From Limnohabitans sp. 63ED37-2 (GTDB lineage: Bacteria; Pseudomonadota; Gammaproteobacteria; Burkholderiales; Burkholderiaceae_C), in NCBI RefSeq assembly GCF_001412535.1, contig NZ_CP011774.1, forward strand, positions 1,545,501 to 1,609,500: a stretch of 64,000 nt of DNA, read 5' to 3'. Below are positions 53,112 through 59,275 of this stretch, piece after piece. The stretch's first letter is position 1. The number at the start of each line of letters is the position of its first letter. The position numbers and the translations under genes are program-made. Under the pieces are notes generated by a model, which had not been told where the DNA came from, did no database searches, and worked only from the letters and a program-made list of their open reading frames with translations.

Positions 53112-53146
53112 AGTGCCTCCAAAGGCAGTGTGGATGAGGGAAAACC

Positions 53147-53152
53147 TATAAT
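53147..53152 (+). promoter_or_regulatory. Candidate -10 box of the Mth938-like gene
   Basis: A perfect TATAAT on the plus strand, 81 bases before the ATG, in the divergent gap with alaA. No good -35 lies upstream. Confidence 0.4.
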
Positions 53153-53233
53153 TTGACCACATTTCTTGTGCCCCACAAGCGCAGTTTTCAGAGCTTGGCC
53201 TCTAATTGCGCTTTCCCCCACTTTGACCTCCCC

Positions 53234-53611
53234 ATGAAACTCCAGCCCGACAAATCCAATGCGCCGACCATCAACGCTTATGACCGGGCCTGGATCGAAG
53301 TCAACGGCGTGCGGCATGAACAGTCCTTGTTCGTGAGCAGCCTGCCCGATGTGCCGCCAGCGGCTTGGGCCACGGGCCACTTTGAGGCCCTGAGCGCCAG
53401 CGACTTCAGCCCGTGGGCCCAAAGCGGGGCCGAGCTCATCTTGTTCGGCAGCGGGCATAAACTCCGTTTTGCCAAGCCCCAATGGCTGCAGGACTTGATC
53501 ACCCGTGGCGTAGGGGTAGAAACCATGGACACTGCTGCGGCATGTCGCACCTACAACATCTTGGCCAGTGAAGGACGCAAAGTGGTGGCCTTGCTTTTGA
53601 TCGAGTCCTAA
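53234..53611 (+). CDS. Mth938-like (DUF498) domain protein
   Basis: A 125-residue protein of the Mth938/DUF498 family, related to the mitochondrial complex I assembly factor NDUFAF3. It starts MKLQPDKSNAPTINAYDRAWIEVNG; the core AELILFGSGHKLRFAKPQWLQDLITRGVGVETMDTAAACRTYNILASEGRKVVALLLI is complete, including the invariant GVGVETMDT-AACRTYN segment. The bacterial role is not established. The frame is open 27 codons further up to 53153, at the promoter, so ATG 53234 is preferred. Confidence 0.87.
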   Translation: MKLQPDKSNAPTINAYDRAWIEVNGVRHEQSLFVSSLPDVPPAAWATGHFEALSASDFSPWAQSGAELILFGSGHKLRFAKPQWLQDLITRGVGVETMDTAAACRTYNILASEGRKVVALLLIES

Positions 53612-53677
53612 AGCATGCATTCTTTCGGATCGTTTTTTGTGCCAAGATCCTGAGCAAATACCCTTCTCTGTTCAGAG

Positions 53678-53750
53678 TAAAATAGCAGGTTGTCGAGGCC
53701 AACGGCCTTTAGCGAATCTGACACCAGTTATTGGTGGCACCCGCTCAACC
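53678..53750 (+). promoter_or_regulatory. Candidate promoter and branched leader of bcp
   Basis: TAAAAT at 53678-53683 would start transcription near 53690. From there GGTTG (53688-53692) can pair with CAACC (53746-53750), enclosing two small hairpins, GGCC/GGCC (53697-53707) and CACCA/TGGTG (53722-53736). The remaining 21 bases lead to the bcp ATG. Seen by eye only; no covariation or known riboswitch class supports it yet. Confidence 0.3.
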
Positions 53751-53771
53751 AGTCAAGCGAGATAAAGTTCC

Positions 53772-54257
53772 ATGGCGATCGTTCTGAACAAACCCCTCCC
53801 CGAATTTGAAGCCAACGCCACCAGCGGTCTGAAAGTTTCGAACGTCTCCCACATTGGCCAAACCGTTGTTTTGTTTTTCTACCCCAAAGACAACACCCCC
53901 GGCTGCACCACCGAAGCCATGCAGTTTCGCGACAAATACAAAGATTTCGTGAAAGCGGGCGCCTTGGTGCTGGGTGTGTCCCGCGACAACATGAAATCGC
54001 ACGACGACTTCAAAGCCAAGCTGGAGTTGCCCTTCGAATTGATCGCCGACACCGAAGAAAAAATGTGCCACATGTTTGGTGTGGTCAAAAACAAGATCAT
54101 GTACGGCAAAAAGGTCAAAGGCATCGAGCGCAGCACCTTCCTGATCGGTCCCGACGGTACCCTCAAGCAAGAGTGGCGCGGCCTGAAAGTGCCGGGTCAT
54201 GTCGAAGAAGTTCTTCAGGCTGTCAAGGACCTGAAAAAAGCCGCTGCCGTGGCTTGA
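53772..54257 (+). CDS. bcp: Bcp/PrxQ peroxiredoxin lacking the usual resolving cysteine
   Basis: A thiol peroxidase of 161 residues that reduces hydrogen peroxide and organic hydroperoxides. The peroxidatic cysteine is C45 in FYPKDNTPGCTTE. The resolving cysteine of E. coli-type Bcp, five residues on, is replaced by Met50 (TTEAMQFRD). A second cysteine, C99 in EEKMCHMF, corresponds to the third cysteine of E. coli Bcp. A one-cysteine subdivision of this family has been described, and the sequence suggests membership. The gene ends before a strong terminator and lies between the Mth938-like gene and phoH2. Confidence 0.93.
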   Translation: MAIVLNKPLPEFEANATSGLKVSNVSHIGQTVVLFFYPKDNTPGCTTEAMQFRDKYKDFVKAGALVLGVSRDNMKSHDDFKAKLELPFELIADTEEKMCHMFGVVKNKIMYGKKVKGIERSTFLIGPDGTLKQEWRGLKVPGHVEEVLQAVKDLKKAAAVA

Positions 54258-54339
54258 TTTGCCCAGCCTGTGGTGTCACAGGGCTCGTGCATAATGATTT
54301 CATGATGTTGCAAAGCAGCCCTGCCACACACTCTCCTTC

Positions 54340-54372
54340 AAGCCGCCCGGGTCTCCTGGCGGCTTTTTGTTT
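54340..54372 (+). terminator. Terminator after bcp
   Basis: AGCCGCC and GGCGGCT form a seven-base stem around a ten-base loop, followed by TTTTTGTTTT. It lies about 80 bases past the bcp stop and 40 before phoH2. Confidence 0.85.
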
Positions 54373-54413
54373 TATCGAGTTCGAATTTTTCAATCCTCAA
54401 GAGGCCTTCGCTC

Positions 54414-56123
54414 ATGCCATTGCCACCCGCTCCCACCCATCGCGCCAGCCGCTTGACCCACAAAGCCTTTGAAAGCAGCGAGGAACATTCCGATGCCCCC
54501 GCCATGGTGCAAATTGAAACCAAACGGAGTTTGACGAGCGAGACACCCGAAGCCCCCATGGCCAAGCGCCCTGCCCGTGCACGTAAAAATGAAGCCCAAC
54601 CCTTGGCGCCCACAAACACAGTGGCCATACAAGTGACTGCAGGCAAACCTCAGCACGAGTCCAGCCCTTCATCGGCCGGAGCCGCCCGTGAGGTCAGCAA
54701 ATCCGCTCCTGCCCGAACCAAGCGGCGCAGCGGCCCGAGCAAGCTCTTTGTGCTCGATACCAATGTGCTGATGCACGACCCCATGAGTCTCTTCCGCTTT
54801 GAAGAGCACGATGTTTTCTTGCCCATGATCGTGCTGGAAGAACTCGATGGCCACAAAAAAGGCATGACCGAGGTCGCACGCAATGCACGCCAAGCCAGCC
54901 GCTCGCTGGACACCTTGGCCTCGGCGCAAGGTGCAGACCTAGGTAAAGGCTCACCCTTGAGCGCCACGGGCCACACCGATGCGATGGGTCAATTGTTTTT
55001 CCAAACCCAGGCGCTTGATCTGAGCCTGCCTTTGGCATTGCCTCAGGGTAAGGCCGACAACCAGATCCTGGGCGTGGTCAAAGCGCTGGGGCTGCTCCAT
55101 GCGCCTCGAGATGTGGTGTTGGTCTCCAAAGACATCAACATGCGCGTCAAGGCCCGTGCACTGGGGCTTCAGGCGGAGGACTACCAAAACGACAAAACCC
55201 TGGAAGATGGCGACTTGCTTTACCCGGGCTCCATGGCCTTGCCCCAGGATTTCTGGACCAAACATGGCAAAACCGTGGAAAGCTGGCAGCAAGGGGCTCA
55301 CACCTTCTATCGGATTTCAGGTCCGATCGTGCCCAGTTTGTTCATGAACCAGTTTGTCTATTTCGAGGCCCCCGGAGAACCCAGTCTGTATGCCCGTGTG
55401 ACCGAAATCCGGGGCAAGACAGCGGTGTTGCGCACCCTCAAGGACTTCACCCACCAAAAGAATGCGGTCTGGGGCGTCACCACACGCAACCGGGAGCAAA
55501 ACTTTGCGATGAACTTGCTGACCGATCCAGACGTCGACTTTGTCACGCTGGCAGGCACAGCAGGCACGGGCAAAACCCTGATGGCCTTGGCTGCAGGCCT
55601 GACCCAAGTGCTGGACGATCGCCGCTACACCGAGATCATCATGACCCGCGCCACCGTGAGCGTGGGCGAAGACATCGGCTTTTTACCAGGCACCGAAGAA
55701 GAAAAAATGGGCCCCTGGATGGGCGCACTGGACGACAACCTGGAATTTTTGGCCAAAGGCGACGGCGGTAATGCCGGTGAATGGGGCCGTGCCGCAACCA
55801 ACGAGCTGATCAAGAGCCGCATCAAGATCAAGAGCATGAACTTCATGCGCGGTCGCACTTTCATGAACAAGTACGTGATCATCGACGAGGCCCAAAACTT
55901 AACTCCCAAGCAGATGAAAACGCTGATCACCCGCGCAGGCCCGGGCACCAAGATCATCTGCATGGGTAACCTTGCCCAGATCGACACGCCTTACTTGACC
56001 GAGGGCTCTTCTGGCTTGACCTATGCGGTCGACCGTTTCAAGGGCTGGGCACATGGGGGGCACATCACCCTCGCGCGTGGTGAGCGATCGCGCCTGGCCG
56101 ATTTTGCCAGCGAAGCGCTTTAA
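54414..56123 (+). CDS. PhoH2-type protein: PIN ribonuclease domain fused to PhoH ATPase
   Basis: A 569-residue protein. Residues 1-108 are basic, Pro/Ala/Ser-rich and probably disordered. A PIN domain follows (about 110-250) with FVLDTNVLMHDP, PMIVLEELDGHKKG and the late DVVLVSKDINMRVKA, carrying the acidic residues of an RNase site. The PhoH domain occupies about 350-569: Walker A GTAGTGKT, TRATVSVGEDIGFLPGTEEEKM, Walker B VIIDEAQNLTPKQMK. Homologues (PhoH2) are RNA-unwinding ribonucleases, sometimes with an upstream antitoxin-like gene; none is seen here, the terminator standing directly upstream. It is convergent with dnaB. Confidence 0.92.
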   Translation: MPLPPAPTHRASRLTHKAFESSEEHSDAPAMVQIETKRSLTSETPEAPMAKRPARARKNEAQPLAPTNTVAIQVTAGKPQHESSPSSAGAAREVSKSAPARTKRRSGPSKLFVLDTNVLMHDPMSLFRFEEHDVFLPMIVLEELDGHKKGMTEVARNARQASRSLDTLASAQGADLGKGSPLSATGHTDAMGQLFFQTQALDLSLPLALPQGKADNQILGVVKALGLLHAPRDVVLVSKDINMRVKARALGLQAEDYQNDKTLEDGDLLYPGSMALPQDFWTKHGKTVESWQQGAHTFYRISGPIVPSLFMNQFVYFEAPGEPSLYARVTEIRGKTAVLRTLKDFTHQKNAVWGVTTRNREQNFAMNLLTDPDVDFVTLAGTAGTGKTLMALAAGLTQVLDDRRYTEIIMTRATVSVGEDIGFLPGTEEEKMGPWMGALDDNLEFLAKGDGGNAGEWGRAATNELIKSRIKIKSMNFMRGRTFMNKYVIIDEAQNLTPKQMKTLITRAGPGTKIICMGNLAQIDTPYLTEGSSGLTYAVDRFKGWAHGGHITLARGERSRLADFASEAL

Positions 56124-56153
56124 GTCCGGATCGGGCAGTCCAGCCGACAGGCC

Positions 56154-57572
56154 TCAGTAATCGTCGCTGAGGCCTGAGGCCAGGCTTTCAAAACGGGTCA
56201 GGTTTTTCAAGAAAGTGAGCCGGACCGTGCCTGTGGGGCCGTTACGTTGCTTACCGATGATGATTTCCGCCACACCGGGATCTTTGGAATCCTTGTTGTA
56301 GTAATCGTCTCGATAAATGAACATGATGATGTCCGCATCCTGCTCGATGGCGCCGGACTCTCGCAAGTCGCTCATCATGGGGCGTTTGTCGGTGCGCTGC
56401 TCCACGCTTCGGTTCAGCTGTGACAAGGCAATCACGGGGCACTGCAGCTCTTTGGCCAGCATTTTCAGGCCCCGTGAAATCTCGCCTAACTCGGTGGCGC
56501 GGTTGTCACCGCCCGAGCCGCCCGAGCCACTCATCAGCTGCAAATAGTCCACCACAATCAAGCCGAGCTTGCCGCACTGCCGTGCCAAGCGACGGGCATT
56601 CGCCCGCAACTCCGAGGGCGTGAGGCCCGGCGTTTCGTCGATGTGCAAAGACACCGTGCGCAGCTTCTCAATCGCCTCGGTCAGGCGAGGCCACTCGTCG
56701 TCACTGAGCTTGCCTGTGCGTAAATGGCCCTGGTCGATGCGGCCGATCGAGCCCACCACACGCACCGCCAATTGCGAAGCTCCCATTTCCATGGAGAACA
56801 CCGCCACCGGCAAACCTTCGTTCAAGGCCACATGCTCGGCAATGTTGATGGCAAAGGCCGTTTTACCCATCGAAGGACGCGCCGCCAACACCACCATGTC
56901 ACCCGGCTGCAGGCCGGATGTCATGCGGTCCAGATCGTAAAAACCAGTGGGCACCCCTGTGATGTCGTTGGGGTTGTCGGCCATCTCCTGCACGCGGTCG
57001 AGCAACTCCACCACCAGGGTGTCCATCGACTGAAAACCCTGCTTCATGCGCGAGCCTTCTTCACCAATGTTGAAGATCTTTTGCTCGGCCTCGTCCAAAA
57101 TTCTGTCAATCGCCTTGCCTTGTGGGTTAAAGGCATTCGTTGCGATTTCATCGCTGGCGGACACCAGTTTGCGCAGGATCGAGCGCTCGCGCACGATCTC
57201 GGCATAGCGGCGAATGTTGCTGGCGCTAGGCACGTACTGTGCCAAGGAGTTCAGGTAACCCAAGCCGCCCATTTCATCGGCCTTGCCTTGGTTCTGCAAC
57301 TGCTCGTTCACAGTGATGACGTCGGCAGGCTTGGAAGCGTTAATCAGCGCCCCGATGGCTGCATAAATCAGCTTGTGTTCATGGCGGTAAAAGTCGTTGT
57401 CGACCAGCAAATCCCCGACACGGTCCCAAGCACCGTTGTCCAGCAACAGACCTCCCAGAACACTGGACTCGGCTTCAATTGAATGGGGCGGCACACGCAG
57501 ATTGGCCACTTGGCTGTCGCCAGACAGTTCGGGTGGGAAGGCGTTCAAGGAAGGGGAAAAAACGGCGGACAT
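56154..57572 (-). CDS. dnaB: Replicative DNA helicase DnaB
   Basis: The hexameric 5'-3' helicase of the replication fork, 472 residues. N-terminal primase-interaction domain (PPHSIEAESSVLGGLLLDN, RHEHKLIYAAIGALI), then the RecA-like domain with Walker A AARPSMGKTAFAINIA, VFSMEMGASQLAVRV, Walker B LIVVDYLQLMSG and QLNRSVEQRTDKRPMMSDLRESGAIEQDADI. No intein. It follows rplI, from which it is separated by a terminator; consensus DnaA boxes stand just upstream, so it probably has its own promoter. Confidence 0.97.
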   Translation of the reverse strand: MSAVFSPSLNAFPPELSGDSQVANLRVPPHSIEAESSVLGGLLLDNGAWDRVGDLLVDNDFYRHEHKLIYAAIGALINASKPADVITVNEQLQNQGKADEMGGLGYLNSLAQYVPSASNIRRYAEIVRERSILRKLVSASDEIATNAFNPQGKAIDRILDEAEQKIFNIGEEGSRMKQGFQSMDTLVVELLDRVQEMADNPNDITGVPTGFYDLDRMTSGLQPGDMVVLAARPSMGKTAFAINIAEHVALNEGLPVAVFSMEMGASQLAVRVVGSIGRIDQGHLRTGKLSDDEWPRLTEAIEKLRTVSLHIDETPGLTPSELRANARRLARQCGKLGLIVVDYLQLMSGSGGSGGDNRATELGEISRGLKMLAKELQCPVIALSQLNRSVEQRTDKRPMMSDLRESGAIEQDADIIMFIYRDDYYNKDSKDPGVAEIIIGKQRNGPTGTVRLTFLKNLTRFESLASGLSDDY

Positions 57573-57621
57573 GGTTGCAGAACCTCAAAAGGCCATGGTA
57601 GTCGCAAAAATGCGGCGGGCT

Positions 57622-57641
57622 TGGGATAACGCTGTGGATAA
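57622..57641 (-). promoter_or_regulatory. Pair of DnaA boxes upstream of dnaB
   Basis: On the minus strand a perfect TTATCCACA (57641-57633) and, two bases on, TTATCCCAA (57630-57622, seven of nine). They lie 50-69 bp upstream of the dnaB ATG, in the gap to the rplI terminator. DnaA control of dnaB is inferred from position only. Confidence 0.5.
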
Positions 57642-57697
57642 GCTCTGTGCATCCGGTGCTCAGCTCTGTAAAAATTCAGAAGACATGAGCCCCAATG

Positions 57698-57732
57698 AAA
57701 AAAGCCGCCAAGCGCAAGGCCCGGCGGCTTTT
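57698..57732 (-). terminator. Terminator after rplI
   Basis: On the minus strand AAAAGCCGCC and GGCGGCTTTTTT form a ten-base stem with a T tract, 17 bases past the rplI stop. It ends the S6 operon before dnaB. Confidence 0.88.
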
Positions 57733-57748
57733 CAGAACGCAGTGCGGA

Positions 57749-58201
57749 TCAGGCTGTTTCGCCGTAAACCGTCACGGTCACGTCCACCACCACATCGGTG
57801 TGCAAGGCCACCGACACGGTGGAATCGCTCACCACTTTGATGGGGCCATGGGGCATGCGGATCTGGGACTTGACCAGCTTGTAGCCTTGTTTGTTCAGCT
57901 CTTCGCAGATGTCATGGTTGGTGACGGAACCGAACAAACGGCCATCCACACCCGCTTTTTGCGACAACTTGACCACCAAGCCAGCGAGCTTTTGGCCTTG
58001 GGTTTGCGCATCGGCCAGCTTGGCAGCTGCGGCTTTTTCCAGTTCAACACGGCGAGCTTCAAACTCGGCCTTGTTGGCTTCGGTCGCACGGCGTGCGCGG
58101 CCTTGGGGGATCAGGAAGTTGCGAGCGTAGCCGTCTTTGACTTTGACGATATCGCCCAGATTACCCAGGTTCACAACCTTCTCGAGCAGGATGATTTGCA
58201 T
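57749..58201 (-). CDS. rplI: 50S ribosomal protein L9
   Basis: A 150-residue L9: N-terminal rRNA-binding domain MQIILLEKVVNLGNLGDIVKVKDGYARNFLIPQGRA, a central helix rich in Ala/Glu/Lys, and the C-terminal domain ending in VDVTVTVYGETA. Length and motif order are standard. It is last in rpsF-priB-rpsR-rplI, 11 bases after rpsR, and is followed by a terminator. Confidence 0.98.
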   Translation of the reverse strand: MQIILLEKVVNLGNLGDIVKVKDGYARNFLIPQGRARRATEANKAEFEARRVELEKAAAAKLADAQTQGQKLAGLVVKLSQKAGVDGRLFGSVTNHDICEELNKQGYKLVKSQIRMPHGPIKVVSDSTVSVALHTDVVVDVTVTVYGETA

Positions 58202-58212
58202 GGTTGTACTCC

Positions 58213-58494
58213 TTAGACTTTATGCTGGTCGGTGTAGGGCAACAAAGCCAAGATGCGTGCGCGCTTGATGGCTGTGTTGAGCTGACGCTGGAAAATGGCG
58301 CGTGTGCCAGTCAGACGTGCAGGAATGATCTTGCCATTTTCGGCAATGAAGTCACGCAGGGTGTCGACATCTTTGTAGTCGATTTCTTCGACGCCAGTGA
58401 CTGTGAAACGGCAGAAACGCTTGCGCTTGAACAGCAGGGACTGGGTATTGCGCTTGGGGCGCTTGTCTTTGTTGAATTTTTTGAACGTGGCCAT
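58213..58494 (-). CDS. rpsR: 30S ribosomal protein S18
   Basis: A 93-residue S18 with the core FTVTGVEEIDYKDVDTLRDFIAENGKIIPARLTGT and the 16S-binding segment RQLNTAIKRARILALLPY. The N-terminus (MATFKKFNKDKRPKRNTQSLLFKRKRFCRF) is longer and more basic than in E. coli, which is usual in betaproteobacteria. It pairs with S6 in the platform of the 30S subunit; rpsF is two genes upstream. Confidence 0.98.
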   Translation of the reverse strand: MATFKKFNKDKRPKRNTQSLLFKRKRFCRFTVTGVEEIDYKDVDTLRDFIAENGKIIPARLTGTRAIFQRQLNTAIKRARILALLPYTDQHKV

Positions 58495-58509
58495 GAGGGC
58501 CTCCTGGAA

Positions 58510-58797
58510 TTAATCTTGCTGAAACTCTTGAATGTGCAACACGACACTTTTGCCTTGTCGAGGGGTGGCCAAAAAGCCTCGGAACGTCCAAACACTGCCA
58601 ACCGCTTGCTGACCCAGTCTTTCGGCCAAAGACCCAATGGCCAAGGCACGAAGCTTCAACTGGACTTTGCGCATTTGCCCGACCTCTTGAACTTCAGAGG
58701 CATGCTCCAGAATCAAATCAAGAGCAGGCAAACCAGCGGGGGTGTATCGCAAAGCGCTTTGCTCGGCAATACAAGCTATAAGTTCGGTACGGTTCAC
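58510..58797 (-). CDS. priB: Primosomal replication protein N (PriB), GTG start
   Basis: A 95-residue OB-fold single-strand DNA-binding protein, partner of PriA in replication restart. The family segment SALRYTPAGLPALDLILEHASEVQE and the late FRGFLATPRQGKSVVLHIQEF are present. The start is GTG; an in-frame TGA stands two codons upstream and no other start fits. GAGGA lies directly before the GTG, closer than normal, so translation may depend on coupling to rpsF, which ends 17 bases earlier. The position inside the S6-S18-L9 operon is the known one for priB. Confidence 0.93.
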   Translation of the reverse strand: MNRTELIACIAEQSALRYTPAGLPALDLILEHASEVQEVGQMRKVQLKLRALAIGSLAERLGQQAVGSVWTFRGFLATPRQGKSVVLHIQEFQQD

Positions 58798-58814
58798 TCC
58801 TCAACAAGTCGGTA

Positions 58815-59180
58815 TCAAGCGGCGAATTCGGCTTGTTGGGACTTGCGGGCTTCTTCGCGCTCGACAGTCTTCATCATGGATGAAGGACCTGTTTCGGCTT
58901 TTTTCTTCAGCACCGTGAGGTGACGCAACACAGCGTCGTTGAACTTGAAGGCATGTTCGAGTTCAGCCATGACCGCTTGGTCGGCTTCGATGTTCACGCA
59001 CAGGTAGTGGGCTTTGCCCAGCTTGTTAATTTGGTAAGCCAACTGGCGGCGACCCCAGTCTTCCACACGGTGGATGCTGCCACCGCCGGCAGTGATCATG
59101 CCTTTGTAGCGCTCCAGCATGGCTGGCACTTGTTCAGACTGATCGGGGTGGATCAGCAAAATGATTTCGTAATGACGCAT
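58815..59180 (-). CDS. rpsF: 30S ribosomal protein S6
   Basis: A 121-residue S6, MRHYEIILLIHPDQSEQVPAML, with GGSIHRVEDWGRRQLAYQINKLGKAHYLCVNIEA and a charged C-terminal tail. The ATG has AAGGAG six bases upstream. It is the first gene of rpsF-priB-rpsR-rplI, with a perfect -10 box about 81 bases before the ATG. In several bacteria the S6:S18 dimer binds its own mRNA leader; no such loop was recognised here. Confidence 0.98.
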   Translation of the reverse strand: MRHYEIILLIHPDQSEQVPAMLERYKGMITAGGGSIHRVEDWGRRQLAYQINKLGKAHYLCVNIEADQAVMAELEHAFKFNDAVLRHLTVLKKKAETGPSSMMKTVEREEARKSQQAEFAA

Positions 59181-59254
59181 TGAGACTCCTTGAGGTTAAC
59201 CCAAATGGTTGGAATAGCTGCCCCCAGCGTCTGACGAGGTGCAGCAAGGCGAAG

Positions 59255-59274
59255 CTTCAGATTATAGCCTGAAG
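59255..59274 (-). promoter_or_regulatory. -10 box of the rpsF operon inside an inverted repeat
   Basis: On the minus strand TATAAT (59266-59261) is flanked symmetrically by CTTCAG and CTGAAG, a six-base inverted repeat with an eight-base spacer. The -35 is poor. The layout suits a promoter covered by an operator, or the repeat is chance. Confidence 0.5.
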
Positions 59275-59275
59275 A

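Noticed and set aside
50559..53156. 865-codon plus-strand open frame
   Set aside because: Antisense to hom and alaA; no recognisable domain.
54414..56123. Toxin-antitoxin reading of the PIN-PhoH gene
   Set aside because: No small antitoxin-like gene upstream; a terminator and only about 40 bases precede the start.
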